Below are positions 54,915 through 63,836 of a stretch of 64,000 bases of DNA, piece by piece. The translations under genes were made by a program, and so were the position numbers. A model generated the notes under the pieces. The model worked only from the letters and a program-made list of their open reading frames with translations, made no database searches and was not told where the DNA came from. The stretch comes from Pseudomonadota bacterium (GTDB taxonomy: Bacteria; Pseudomonadota; Gammaproteobacteria; Steroidobacterales; Steroidobacteraceae): NCBI GenBank assembly GCA_021808195.1, contig JAKBCE010000007.1, forward strand, positions 62,001 to 126,000, read 5' to 3'. The stretch's first letter is position 1. Every line of letters begins with the position of its first letter.

Positions 54915-54935
54915 TCGGCCGCCCGTGGTGCCCGG

Positions 54936-55091
54936 TTATTTGATCTTGGCTTCTTTGTAGGCGACGTGCTTGCGCGCCACCGGGTCGAACTTGCGCACTT
55001 CGAGCTTGTCCGGGTGCAGGCGCTTGTTCTTGGTCGTCACGTAGAAGTGGCCGGTGCCGGCGCTGGAAAGCAGTTTGATCTTGTCTCGCAT
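54936..55091 (-). CDS. rpmG: 50S ribosomal protein L33
   Basis: 51 residues, [20 protein letters not shown] at the start, then [16 protein letters not shown] and [11 protein letters not shown]. It is the Cys-free form (no CxxC pairs), normal for proteobacteria. 17 bp downstream of rpmB in the conserved rpmB-rpmG pair; convergent with ftsX. Confidence 0.96.
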   Translation of the reverse strand: MRDKIKLLSSAGTGHFYVTTKNKRLHPDKLEVRKFDPVARKHVAYKEAKIK

Positions 55092-55108
55092 CGCTTAAGC
55101 TCCCGCCT

Positions 55109-55345
55109 TCAGATCTTCATGCCCTGGGCGCGCAGGTCCGCCACGACCTGGTCGATACCCTTCTTTTCAATGGTGCGCAGGCCGTGCGCCGATACGCGCA
55201 GCGAAACCCAGCGCTTTTCGGTTTCCAGCCAGAACCGCTGATTATGCAGATTGGGCAGGAAGCGGCGGCGCTTCTTGTTGTTCGCGTGGGAGACGCGATT
55301 TCCGACAGCCGGCCCCTTGCCGGTGATCTCGCAGACGCGCGACAT
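55109..55345 (-). CDS. rpmB: 50S ribosomal protein L28
   Basis: 78 residues, [20 protein letters not shown] then [15 protein letters not shown] and [14 protein letters not shown]. Start ATG 55345 with AAGG nine bases upstream. The 200 bases between it and the next gene hold only its promoter region; I see no other gene there. Confidence 0.96.
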   Translation of the reverse strand: MSRVCEITGKGPAVGNRVSHANNKKRRRFLPNLHNQRFWLETEKRWVSLRVSAHGLRTIEKKGIDQVVADLRAQGMKI

Positions 55346-55545
55346 ATGCAACGACCTTAAAAATCAATGACTTGGTGCAAACGGGACTTCCCCGTCCGCA
55401 GGAGCCGGCCTTTATACCAGCAGAGCAGCGTGGCGGCAAGACCCAGGGGGCCGGCAGCTCGGTTGCCACGGATATCCCGGCCGCCAAGGGAGTCTACCCG
55501 CTACGGCCGGCGCAGCGCCGGCCGTAGCGGGCGGGCTTGCGCCGC

Positions 55546-55899
55546 TTAGCTGCGGGCCGTGAAGGAGGCGCACCAGCCCTGCGCGGCTACGCGGTAGCCC
55601 GGATAGAGCTGACAGCCCGCATAGCCGGCTTTCTCCCCGGCGGCACCTTGGAAGAACTGGCACACGGCGCAGTGTTCGCCCGGCGCGTAGGTACGGTACT
55701 TGGCTTTGTCGACCTGCACGGCGTCGGGCTCGTAACCCATCGACTTCGCCAGGGGGTTATTGCTCTGCGAGAGCAGCGGCAGAGCGGCCGCCTCGGCCCG
55801 ACGGGGACGCAGTCCAATGACCGCTGCCGAGGTGACGACGGCGGCAGCGGCGAGAAACGTCCGGCGGGAAGGATCGTGGCGATGATCGTCTTGAGACAT
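55546..55899 (-). CDS. High-potential iron-sulfur protein (HiPIP), Tat-exported
   Basis: 117 residues. Twin-arginine signal (PSRRTFLAAAAVVTSAAVIG, then AEA) and a mature part with four Cys in HiPIP spacing: EHCAVCQFFQGA, AGCQLYPGY and QGWCASF. Carries one 4Fe-4S cluster that shuttles a single electron in the periplasm, often between the bc1 complex and an oxidase or reaction centre. Start ATG 55899 with GAGG six bases upstream. No redox partner gene is adjacent; the b561 protein at 49.7 kb is the nearest membrane redox protein. Confidence 0.92.
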   Translation of the reverse strand: MSQDDHRHDPSRRTFLAAAAVVTSAAVIGLRPRRAEAAALPLLSQSNNPLAKSMGYEPDAVQVDKAKYRTYAPGEHCAVCQFFQGAAGEKAGYAGCQLYPGYRVAAQGWCASFTARS

Positions 55900-56318
55900 G
55901 GCTAACCTCGGTGAGCAAACATACTTGTCATTACTCTGGCAACTTCGCGCTCCATCGCGGCGGCACTGCTCCTCCTGAGCAGGCGCAACCTGGGCGACTG
56001 CGGTTCTCGCGTTCGCCCGCCAATCAGTCCATGCGGCAGTGCCGGCCGGCGTGGCCGGGGCTCTCCGACTTGCGAATGCCGACCGGAATTGTGGCGCACG
56101 GGGTGGCGCAGCCGGACGCGGAAGGTGTCCGGCTCGCTCGCCCTTGCTTGTTGTTTCCGCGCTCCACGCGGCCCGCATTCGGCCGCCCGGGCGGGGCGGC
56201 TCGACCTCATGCGCGAATCAGACCACACAGGCCGGCGCTGGTGCGATGAAACCTCCGAAAAGAATGCGAAGCGATGACAAAGCGCAATTTTCTCCGGGCA
56301 GTCATGCCGTCCGCGTGC
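55900..56318. other. Intergenic region upstream of HiPIP
   Basis: 419 bases without a supported gene. A minus-strand frame of 108 codons (55902-56228) is Arg-rich, lacks a ribosome binding site and overlaps the HiPIP leader, so I treat it as chance. No hairpin terminator or operator stands out. Confidence 0.5.
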
Positions 56319-57017
56319 TCACAGCAGTCCGTGCTCGGCGAACGAATAGCAGCGACTGCCACCCACGATGACGTGATCGACGACCCGCATGTCCATCAGC
56401 GAAAGTCCGGCCTTCAGTCGTCGCGTGATGGCTTCATCCGCCGGACTCGGCTCGAGACCGCCGGAGGGATGGTTGTGGGCCAGAATGAGCGCTGTCGCGT
56501 TGTGCCGCAGGGCTTGGCGTAAGACCTCACGGGGATGCACCTGTGCGCAGTCGACGGTGCCGCGGAATAGTTCCTCGAACGCGATCAGCCGATGCCGGTT
56601 GTCCAGGTACAGGCAGCAGAACACCTCATAGGGACGGTCGCGCAGTTGTGCCAGCAGAAAGCTGAACGCCGCTTGCGGCGAGGTGAGCGGCTCGCCGCAA
56701 CGCAATTCCTCCTGCAGGTGGCGACGAGCGAGCTCCACGGCCGCCTGGATCGCGGCGTAGCGCGCCGGACCGAGCCCCTTGCGCGTCCAGCGTGACCGCT
56801 CGGCAACCAGCAGCGCGCGCAGCGAGCCGAAGTCCGCCAGCAGACCGCGGGCCAGCTCCACCGCCGAGCACCCGCGGGTACCCGAGCCAATCAGCAGCGC
56901 CAGCAGCTCGGCATCCGAGAGTGCCTGTGAGCCGCGGTCGAGCAGCTTCTCGCGCGGCCGTTCGGCGCGCGGCCAGTCGCGAATCGCGAGTATTGCAGGG
57001 GCTTCAACCGACGGCAT
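56319..57017 (-). CDS. radC: RadC/MPN family protein
   Basis: 232 residues: N-terminal helix-hairpin-helix (ALSDAELLALLIGSGTRGC) and C-terminal JAMM/MPN domain (YEVFCCLYLDNRHRLIAFEE, VDCAQVHPREVLRQAL, LAHNHPSGGLEPSPADE with the metal-binding His and Asp). Annotated as a DNA repair protein, although its role is unproven. Start ATG 57017. Divergent from coaBC, the usual neighbour in gammaproteobacteria. Confidence 0.94.
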   Translation of the reverse strand: MPSVEAPAILAIRDWPRAERPREKLLDRGSQALSDAELLALLIGSGTRGCSAVELARGLLADFGSLRALLVAERSRWTRKGLGPARYAAIQAAVELARRHLQEELRCGEPLTSPQAAFSFLLAQLRDRPYEVFCCLYLDNRHRLIAFEELFRGTVDCAQVHPREVLRQALRHNATALILAHNHPSGGLEPSPADEAITRRLKAGLSLMDMRVVDHVIVGGSRCYSFAEHGLL

Positions 57018-57151
57018 GAGCGTGCTCCGTTGCGGGCCAAGGCATCCTGCGGCTCGTCGCCGGCATTTGAGGAGGGCAGTAAGCGTCGCCTCCGTCCACA
57101 AATGCGCACCCGGTTTGCGTCTCGGGGGAGCGGAGCCGGATAATCGCCGGC

Positions 57152-58375
57152 ATGCAAGGTCAACGTATCCTGCTCGGAGTCACCGGTGGCATTGCGGCGT
57201 ACAAGAGCGCGGAGCTCGTGCGCCGCTTGCGCGAGCGCGGTGCTGAGGTTCAGGTCGTCATGACGGCCGCCGCCCGCGAGTTCATCGGCGCGCTGACGTT
57301 CCAGGCCCTCTCCGGGCGGCCGGTGCGCACGGACCTGTGGGACAGTGCAGCCGAGGCCGCGATGGGCCATATCGAGCTGGCGAGGTGGGCCGAGGTGGTG
57401 CTGGTCGCGCCGGCAAGCGCCGATTTCCTCGCCCGCCTGGCGGCGGGTCGCGCCGATGATCTGCTCGCCACGGTCTGTCTCGCGACTGCCGCACCGATTG
57501 CGGTCGCGCCGGCCATGAATCGGCTGATGTGGGCCAATAGCGCCACGGTGGCCAACGTCGAGTGCTTGCGCCAGCGGGGCGTGCGAGTCTTCGGTCCTGC
57601 CGAGGGCGCCCAGGCGTGCGGCGAGGTGGGCGAGGGGCGCATGCTCGAGCCGGCGGAGCTTGCCGATCGCCTGGCTGCGCTGCTGCCGGCCACCGGCCCG
57701 CTATCTGGACGGCGAGTGCTGATCACCGCTGGCCCCACTCGAGAGTGCATCGATCCGGTCCGATTCATCAGTAACCGCAGCTCGGGAAAGATGGGATTTG
57801 CGGTCGCGCAGGCCGCGCGTGAGGCAGGGGCCGAAGTGGTGCTGGTGAGCGGCCCGGTCTCGCTGCCGACGCCGCCCGGCGTTCGGCGGGTGGACGTGGA
57901 AAGCGCCGAGGCGATGTTCGCGGCAGTGCAGGCGGAGGTGGCCGCCGCAGACATATTCATCTCCACCGCTGCGGTCGCGGACTATCGTCCGGCGCACCCG
58001 TGCGGGCAAAAAATCAAGAAGACGAGTGAGCGGTTGCAGCTCGAGTTGGAACGGACCACGGATGTGCTGGCGAGCGTCGCCGCGCGGCCGGACCGGCCAT
58101 TCGTCGTGGGCTTTGCGGCCGAGACCGAGTCTGTCGAACACAATGCCCGCGCGAAACTGGTGAAGAAGAACCTGGACATGATCGCGGCCAACGAAGTCAG
58201 TCACACCAAGGGCTTTGACTGTGAGGACAACCACTTGATCGTGCTGTGGCGCAACGCTCGCCAGGATCTGGGTGCCGGTCCGAAACTGGCGCTCGCGCGG
58301 GACCTGATCCGGCTGATCGGCGAGTCCTACGTCGCGGCAGCGGCTTCGCGGCCGCCTGCACAGGTGCACGCTTGA
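57152..58375 (+). CDS. coaBC: Bifunctional phosphopantothenoylcysteine decarboxylase/synthetase
   Basis: 407 residues. CoaC half: [17 protein letters not shown], catalytic His in [29 protein letters not shown] and the Cys in [14 protein letters not shown]. CoaB half: [53 protein letters not shown] and [19 protein letters not shown]. Makes 4'-phosphopantetheine from phosphopantothenate in two steps. Coupled to dut by overlap, the standard order. Confidence 0.96.
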   Translation: MQGQRILLGVTGGIAAYKSAELVRRLRERGAEVQVVMTAAAREFIGALTFQALSGRPVRTDLWDSAAEAAMGHIELARWAEVVLVAPASADFLARLAAGRADDLLATVCLATAAPIAVAPAMNRLMWANSATVANVECLRQRGVRVFGPAEGAQACGEVGEGRMLEPAELADRLAALLPATGPLSGRRVLITAGPTRECIDPVRFISNRSSGKMGFAVAQAAREAGAEVVLVSGPVSLPTPPGVRRVDVESAEAMFAAVQAEVAAADIFISTAAVADYRPAHPCGQKIKKTSERLQLELERTTDVLASVAARPDRPFVVGFAAETESVEHNARAKLVKKNLDMIAANEVSHTKGFDCEDNHLIVLWRNARQDLGAGPKLALARDLIRLIGESYVAAAASRPPAQVHA

Positions 58376-58389
58376 GCAGCGGCGGTGCG

Positions 58390-58848
58390 GTGGCGCGGCC
58401 GCTGAAGATCCGCATACTCGATCCCAGACTTGGTCGCGAGTTTCCGCTGCCCGCTTATGCAACGGCCGGTTCCGCTGGCATGGATCTGCGCGCCTGCGTC
58501 AATGAGCCGCTCACCCTGGCTCCGGGCCGCGCGGAGCTTGTTCCGACCGGCATGGCCATTCATCTGCGGGACCCGCAACTCGCCGCTGTGGTTCTGCCCC
58601 GGTCGGGACTCGGTCACAAACATGGCGTGGTACTTGGCAATCTGGTCGGACTAATCGACTCGGATTATCAGGGACAGCTCATGGTGTCCTGTTGGAACCG
58701 CGGACATGAGCCGTTCGTCGTTCAGCCGGGCGAACGAATCGCTCAGCTCGTGATCGTGCCCGTGATACAGGTGACGCTCGAGGTGGTGGAGGACTTCGAG
58801 CAGAGCGAACGGGGTGCCGGTGGCTTCGGGCACTCCGGCCGCCACTGA
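58390..58848 (+). CDS. dut: dUTP diphosphatase
   Basis: 152 residues, all five motifs: [52 protein letters not shown] and [10 protein letters not shown]. Hydrolyses dUTP to dUMP, keeping uracil out of DNA. GTG 58390 gives [12 protein letters not shown] and the normal family length. A TTG at 58372 overlapping the coaBC stop (TTGA) with AGGTG upstream would add six residues and is a real alternative. Confidence 0.95.
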   Translation: MARPLKIRILDPRLGREFPLPAYATAGSAGMDLRACVNEPLTLAPGRAELVPTGMAIHLRDPQLAAVVLPRSGLGHKHGVVLGNLVGLIDSDYQGQLMVSCWNRGHEPFVVQPGERIAQLVIVPVIQVTLEVVEDFEQSERGAGGFGHSGRH

Positions 58849-58858
58849 ACGGTGCCGT

Positions 58859-60496
58859 TCAGGCGGCCAGCATCCATACGCCAAATTCGCTCCGGCCGAG
58901 CAGGGTGCGAAAGCCCTCGGGCATGCCGTCGTGCAGCATGTTCTTCAGCAGGCCGTGTACCCCGAGTGAGCCCAGTTCGCGCCACATCTGCTCCGGCAAC
59001 GGACCAGGCGCTGCCGACTGCATGAGTAATGCCAACAGGTACAACACGATCAGATAATTGTGCGCGGTCGTGAGATCAAGCGGATACGAGTACACCTTGC
59101 AGAAGAGCGTGTTGCGCAGAATCTGCGCCATGACAGCGGACTCCTCGACCTCCAGCGTCGGCAGACTCTCGGGTATCTCGCGCGGCAGCTCCCGCAGCAC
59201 CGCGCGGTTCCAGCCGAGCAGGCGCGCGAGCATGCCGTGAATGGCCGCGCGGAGTTCCGGGGTCAGCGCTGGAACCGGCTCGCTGCGCCAAGCGGGTACG
59301 TCCACGGGACTGCCATCCGCGAGGGCGCCGAGCAGCCGGGCGCCGACATGTAGTCGCCGCCGCAGCGGCATCTCCTCGGCGGCAAGACAATCACACAGTC
59401 CCTGCTCGATGTCTCGGAACGGCTCCCAGGCTAGCGCAACGCCCGGCGCCAGGCGGTAGCTGTCGGTCGAGCGCGGTCGCGCATGGACCAGCCGCTCACG
59501 TAAATCCTCGAGGCGCTGGTGAGCAGGAATGCCGTGCCCGTGTCGCGCGCTGGCGCAAATCGGGCTCAAGCCGACCGCGATGCCTTGCGGCGTTTGCGCG
59601 AATGAAAACGGAAACACGCAACACGCACCGAACGGTTGCCGCCCGAGGGTGCGGTGAATCAAACATTGATTCCCCGCGCCCAGGAACCGGCAGACTTCCT
59701 CGGGTGACTTCAGCTGCAGTTGACCATCGGCGCGCACTGGCAGGCGAGTGCCGGCGAGTGCCGGCGCGAGCGTGTCCCAGGGCATTGCATCGAGTAACAA
59801 CTGCGCTTCCGGCGGCAGGGTGATCTCATAATCGTGTCGGCAGCACGCCCCGCTCATATGACAGCTGAAGCGAGCCTCGGGCAGCGTCGAGAATTGCAGC
59901 GCCGGCCGCCAGTAGCGCCGGAAGTAGCCCGCATCGAGGAGGCTGCGGGGGAGCGCCGGTTCGGCCCGGCGCATCCATGGATAGTCCGCGAGGGATTGCA
60001 GCAAGCCTTCACGGAATGACCAGGGCAGCATCTGCTCAGCGGGCGAGCTCCACACCACCCGCGGACCGGCGTCCTCGGTGCGCACACCGAAGGCGACGAA
60101 TATCTGGCGTGACTCACGGCTTTCCTGCGCTTCGAACCAGGCGATCGCCTCCGTCGCGCGCTCGCTGCGGCAGATCTGGCGCAACCGCGCCGAAGCGAAG
60201 CGGGGGAGCTGCAGTTCGCCGCGCCGGCTGATGTCCCGATGCGTCGCCGCGAATCGATCGGCATCGATCGCCCGGGCCGGCCCGATCCCATCGCCCTGGC
60301 GCACCGGCGCATCGGGGGCATGCAATCGGTACAGCGCCTCGCCCCCATCTGGATTACACAGCGCTGCAAAGAATGCGCTGCCGAGATCATCCAGTTGCGC
60401 AAACTCGAAGTCTGACGCGTGTGGTGCGGCGTCGCTCGACTGCGAGACCGGGGCGTCGCACTCCGTCTCGGGGTCGGTATGCTCGCCGTGACCCAA
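58859..60496 (-). CDS. Large YkgJ-type cysteine-cluster protein
   Basis: 545 residues, soluble. The middle has the zinc/iron-binding Cys cluster typical of YkgJ proteins: FSCHMSGACCRHDYEITLP, EVCRFLGAGNQCLIHRTLG and FGACCVFPFSF, with three further Cys (SPICASARHG, GLCDCLAAEE). The C-terminal 200 residues are helical and recall FliB-like lysine methylase relatives, which share this cluster; no methyltransferase site is obvious. The N-terminal 190 residues are unassigned. The start is TTG 60496, 4 bases after the stop of a small upstream frame. Small YkgJ proteins are about 100-250 residues, so this is a large, multidomain version of unknown function. Confidence 0.75.
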   Translation of the reverse strand: MGHGEHTDPETECDAPVSQSSDAAPHASDFEFAQLDDLGSAFFAALCNPDGGEALYRLHAPDAPVRQGDGIGPARAIDADRFAATHRDISRRGELQLPRFASARLRQICRSERATEAIAWFEAQESRESRQIFVAFGVRTEDAGPRVVWSSPAEQMLPWSFREGLLQSLADYPWMRRAEPALPRSLLDAGYFRRYWRPALQFSTLPEARFSCHMSGACCRHDYEITLPPEAQLLLDAMPWDTLAPALAGTRLPVRADGQLQLKSPEEVCRFLGAGNQCLIHRTLGRQPFGACCVFPFSFAQTPQGIAVGLSPICASARHGHGIPAHQRLEDLRERLVHARPRSTDSYRLAPGVALAWEPFRDIEQGLCDCLAAEEMPLRRRLHVGARLLGALADGSPVDVPAWRSEPVPALTPELRAAIHGMLARLLGWNRAVLRELPREIPESLPTLEVEESAVMAQILRNTLFCKVYSYPLDLTTAHNYLIVLYLLALLMQSAAPGPLPEQMWRELGSLGVHGLLKNMLHDGMPEGFRTLLGRSEFGVWMLAA

Positions 60497-60500
60497 AGTG

Positions 60501-60623
60501 CTACGCCCCGATCATAAGCGGTCGGCACTCCTCCGGCTGCCCACCGGCGTGGCGAGCGGCGGTATCGGCGGCGCGCCTGCGTTCGCCCAACTGGGCCGCC
60601 GGTATTCCGATCGGGCGGGTCAT
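60501..60623 (-). CDS. Possible 40-residue leader peptide upstream of the YkgJ-type gene
   Basis: ATG 60623 with a very good GGAGGAG nine bases upstream; 40 codons, hydrophilic and Arg/Ala-rich (MTRPIGIPAAQLGERRRAAD), stop TAG 4 bases before the TTG start of the next gene. The strong ribosome binding site in front of a short frame, and a weak TTG start behind it, suggest translational coupling. No similarity recognised. Confidence 0.45.
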   Translation of the reverse strand: MTRPIGIPAAQLGERRRAADTAARHAGGQPEECRPLMIGA

Positions 60624-60943
60624 AGAGCGTTCTCCTCCCTCGGAGCAATGCGACGAAGTGCGTCATTATAGGCCTGCCTGCTCCGACTCGGGGGCGATGC
60701 CCGCACCGGTCATCCTGCTTTGCCCAGGCGCCTCGTCGAACTGCTGGCGGATTCGCTCGGCACGCCCGCCGGATCCTGCCCGCCTGGAGGTGGATCGCAC
60801 GCCAGGCCCGCATGCCGAAGCTGCGCACGCAGCACGTGCTGCTCACTCGGATAGCGTGCGCTCGAGCGCAGGATCCTTGCCCAGAATTCGCCGTCGAGCA
60901 TCACGAGCAGAGCATGAACGTGATGCCCCGGCGGCCACAGCAG
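60624..60943. other. Decayed or non-coding stretch
   Basis: 320 bases. On the minus strand a frame of 64 codons (ATG 60901, LDGEFWARILRSSARYPSEQ) ends at 60710 without ribosome binding site; it could be another fragment of the degraded genes to its right. Otherwise nothing seen. Confidence 0.4.
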
Positions 60944-61207
60944 CTATTGGGACTGAATCTCGATGAAGTCCAGTTCGCGCTGCAGCCGTGCAGCACTTTC
61001 ATGTGGGGCGTGCCCAGGGGCCACAGACGCAGCGCGATCCAACCACCCGTCTGGGCCACGAGCAGCGTATCGCCATGCTCCATTGCCGCACTGGCAGCAC
61101 AGCACAGGCTGATCCGCCGCCCGGTGAGACCGCTCGAGCGATTGCAGACCGTGTTGAATGCGAGGACGGCCTCAAATGATACGTTCGAATCGCTATCGAA
61201 AAGCCGC
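60944..61207 (-). pseudogene. Degraded gene fragment (possibly phasin-like)
   Basis: From 61207 one frame reads protein-like sequence (SFEAVLAFNTVCNRSSGL, EHGDTLLVAQTGGWIALRLW) up to about 61000. A different frame then continues with APHESAARLQRELDFIEIQS and a TAG at 60944-60946. Joining them needs one frameshift near 61000. The pattern of a helical LLVAQT stretch and a final amphipathic helix recalls phasins, but I cannot confirm that. It has no start codon. Confidence 0.28.
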
Positions 61208-61239
61208 TGTTACGCCCACTGGTACGAGTCGGCGCCGAT

Positions 61240-61680
61240 CTATCGAAGCGCGGCGAGCCATGCGCCGCGCCGGGTCCCGTGCCGGCCTGCCAGGATGCGT
61301 TCGGCAAACCATGCGGTTAAGCCGAGGAACAACCTAACGACGCTCGCGTCAAGCGCCGCACTGATCGTGCGCAATCCCGGTTCGCAGCGCGCCGCAGGGC
61401 GCACGAGCAGCGCCTTAGTGAAGCCTCGGAAGAACTTTTGCGCCAGAGCCGCTTTCGCCCGCTGCCGGATTGTCTCACGCCCGAGGCGGGCCGTATGGCG
61501 GTGGGCACGCCCTTCCTTGACTCGGCTCACGGAATTCTTGCGCTCCCGTGTGCGCAGGATGCTGAGCACGGTCGTGTACGCGAGACTGCTTTGCAAGTAC
61601 GCGTGAACTTCCGCAACCGACGATGTGCCGTGCTTTCACAGCACGTTCATGATATCCGTCTCGCGATCGGTGAGGCGCAT
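61240..61680 (-). pseudogene. BlaI/MecI-type repressor pseudogene, fused to a remnant of the antirepressor
   Basis: ATG 61680 opens MRLTDRETDIMNVL, then TGA (61636-61638) stands where the family has the TGG of the NVLW motif. The same frame continues with SSVAEVHAYLQSSLAYTTVL, EGRAHRHTARLGRETIRQRA and KAALAQKFFRGFTKALL, which is the rest of a winged-helix BlaI/MecI/CopY repressor. From about 61370 the frame runs on into LDASVVRLFLGLTAWFAERI, which looks like the first membrane helix of a BlaR1-type M56 antirepressor, and stops at 61240. So a repressor-antirepressor pair seems to have been broken by a nonsense change and a deletion. Several family positions (such as the LRRLEEKG stretch, here LRTRERKN) are also altered. 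Confidence 0.7.
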
Positions 61681-61937
61681 CGTGGTCGAGCCGCACTACT
61701 CATGTACTAGTCATTAGGCGCCAAACAGCGCGCGCTGTGAAAGAACAGCTCCCGTGGCAGGCTCTGCGTTGCGGACAGGGGATGTCGAGAGGCAAGGGCG
61801 GCGCAGATCCGCAGGTGAGCAGGCCTTGGTGGAGCAAGCCGTTCGCGTCCGGTTCCTTGCTGTGCAAGCACCCCATTCCTGGTGTCCAGCCGATGCACAC
61901 ACGTGCCGGCGATCCCGCGCGCGGAGCGCGAGAAGCC
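61681..61937. other. Region upstream of the BlaI-type pseudogene
   Basis: 257 bases without a supported gene. Next to the pseudogene start, an imperfect dyad around ACTAGTACATGAGTAGT (minus strand, near 61695-61711) has ACTA/TAGT ends like BlaI-family operators (TACA/TGTA-type dyads), possibly a relic of autoregulation. Short frames on both strands look like chance. Confidence 0.4.
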
Positions 61938-63836
61938 CTATACCACGAGCAACTCTCGGATGGTCCGCAGGAAAGTCTCGGCCTGAACGGGTTTGCTGAG
62001 GACCCGAAGATTTGGATTCGGAGCCAATTCCTTGATCGCCGAGGAGGTATCGCCCGTAATCAGAATCGCCTTGATGGCTCGCTGCAACACTTCGCCCAGA
62101 CGCAGAATGACCTGGACCCCGGTCTCACCGGCACCGAGGTGAAAGTCAGTCACCACGAGGGCGAGCTGCGGGTGATCAATGGCCTTTTGCACCGCCTCGT
62201 GCAGTGTCGCCGCGACAGTCACGCTGTAACCTTCTGCTTTCAACAGCATGCGGGTCGCATTGCGCACCTCGGGGTCGTCTTCCACCAGCAAAATCTGCAC
62301 ACCCGGTGTCGCCTCCTCACGTTCGCGCCCCGGCTGCTGCTGGGCCGTCACGGCCACCAATGGAGTCTTGCCCTGGGGAAGACGGATCGAGAATGTTGAT
62401 CCTCGTCCGACCTCGGATCGAATCTGGATTTCAAGCCCAAGCAGCTGAACCAGTCGCCGCACAATGCTCAGGCCGAGACCATAGCCCTCGCGAGTCGTGT
62501 TGCTCGGCACTCCGACCTGATAGAACTCTTCGCCGAGCAACTGGATCTGATCCGGAGGGATACCCACGCCGGTGTCGCTCACCTCGATCGTGATCCACGG
62601 ACCGTCGTTGACCGCGCGAACCAGAACCTGCCCCTTGCGGGTGTACTTGACGGCATTGGAAACCAGGTTTCTCACGATCTGCTCGACGAGCGAGGGGTCG
62701 CTGTGGGCGCACGCGGAGCTTGTCTCAACGTGCAGCGCCAATCCCTTGCTCCCGGCGACGCTGCGAAATTCCCGCTCCATGGCCTCCAGTATCGCCGACA
62801 CCGAAAAGTCTGTCGGCTCTGGTCTGACGGCACCAGACTCGAGTTTGCTGATGTCGAGCAGCGCATTCAGCAGGCGGCTCATTGCGCCGATCGCTTCGTC
62901 TTGTTGCCGCAGCGCATCAATAATGTCGGGCTCGTGCGCCGTGCGTCGTAGCGTGCCATTTAACAGTGAGACGGCCTGCAACGGCTGACGAAGATCGTGG
63001 CTCGCCGTGGCGAGGAATCGTCCCTTTGCGCGCTCGGCTTGTCGTGCCTCCTCCTGGGCCGCGCGTGCCATCTCCGTCGCGTGCGCCAGCTCCACGTTGC
63101 GCCGTTCCAGCTCCTGATTGGCCAGCACGACATCTTCAGCGCGTCGGGCAAGCTCCCATTGCAAGTGTCTGCCCTTGCGGTAATTGAGCATGACCAGCAG
63201 CAGCCCCGACATCATCAATGCAGCCGCGAGCAGCGTCGAAGCCAGTGCGATCTGCTGCATGGTGTGATCCTGCGCCGCGACGAGCGCTAATCGCCGGGAG
63301 AGCAGTGCGTCCTCGGTCGCGGTCAATGCATCGATCCGACGATCAACCGATTGCATCGTGTGCCGTGCGGCGTTGGTTCGCACGATTCGCAGCGCCTCGC
63401 CGGTCCCCGCATGCCGATAGGCCGTCATGGTGCCGCGCAGCTCTCGCAGCTGCAGATTGATACGGTCAGAAAGCTCGGCAATGTGCCGCTGCTGATCGGT
63501 GTCGAGAATCGCCAGGCGTGTCAGATCAGCCAGAAGATCGGGTGCGTCGCGCATCGCGACGCGATAAGGAGCAAGATACGCAGGCGTTGCGGTGAGCAGA
63601 TAGCCGCGTTGATCGCGCTCCGCATCCTGCAGTGCGTTGCGCAGCGCCTGCGCCGTCATGATGACTTGAAAACTGTGTGCGACCAGCTTCTGGCTGAGCG
63701 CCGCGCGCGGCAGGCGATTCAGGGCTTCGTAACCCTGCATTCCGATCAAGCCCAGGAACGGCAGCACGATCAGCGCCAGCGCAAGCCGCAGCCGTCCACG
63801 ATCGCCGGCAGAACTCAGTCGGTGATGCGAAGCCAT
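61938..63836 (-). CDS. CHASE3 hybrid histidine kinase with receiver domain
   Basis: 632 residues: helix one (LRLALALIVLPFLGLIGM), a periplasmic four-helix CHASE3-type sensor (about 45-180: LRNALQDAERDQRGYLLT), helix two (IALASTLLAAALMMSGLLLV), a coiled coil, HisKA with H280 in ASHDLRQPLQAV, ATPase domain (LVSNAVKYTRKGQ, SDTGVGIPPDQ, GYGLGLSIVRRLV) and a C-terminal receiver with D564 in LVVTDFHLGAGET. The SHDLRQPL form of the H box is typical for hybrid kinases that pair with a LuxR-type regulator. No response regulator or Hpt gene is inside the window; it may lie just beyond the right edge. Confidence 0.92.
   Translation of the reverse strand: MASHHRLSSAGDRGRLRLALALIVLPFLGLIGMQGYEALNRLPRAALSQKLVAHSFQVIMTAQALRNALQDAERDQRGYLLTATPAYLAPYRVAMRDAPDLLADLTRLAILDTDQQRHIAELSDRINLQLRELRGTMTAYRHAGTGEALRIVRTNAARHTMQSVDRRIDALTATEDALLSRRLALVAAQDHTMQQIALASTLLAAALMMSGLLLVMLNYRKGRHLQWELARRAEDVVLANQELERRNVELAHATEMARAAQEEARQAERAKGRFLATASHDLRQPLQAVSLLNGTLRRTAHEPDIIDALRQQDEAIGAMSRLLNALLDISKLESGAVRPEPTDFSVSAILEAMEREFRSVAGSKGLALHVETSSACAHSDPSLVEQIVRNLVSNAVKYTRKGQVLVRAVNDGPWITIEVSDTGVGIPPDQIQLLGEEFYQVGVPSNTTREGYGLGLSIVRRLVQLLGLEIQIRSEVGRGSTFSIRLPQGKTPLVAVTAQQQPGREREEATPGVQILLVEDDPEVRNATRMLLKAEGYSVTVAATLHEAVQKAIDHPQLALVVTDFHLGAGETGVQVILRLGEVLQRAIKAILITGDTSSAIKELAPNPNLRVLSKPVQAETFLRTIRELLVV

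Noticed and set aside
60812..61606. 264-codon plus-strand frame over the BlaI remnant
   Set aside because: Arg/Ala-rich, no ribosome binding site, and the minus strand shows a readable BlaI sequence.
61636..61638. TGA in the BlaI-type gene as a selenocysteine codon
   Set aside because: The position is a conserved Trp (TGG) in the family, there is no SECIS-like hairpin behind it, and the frame further on is also damaged.
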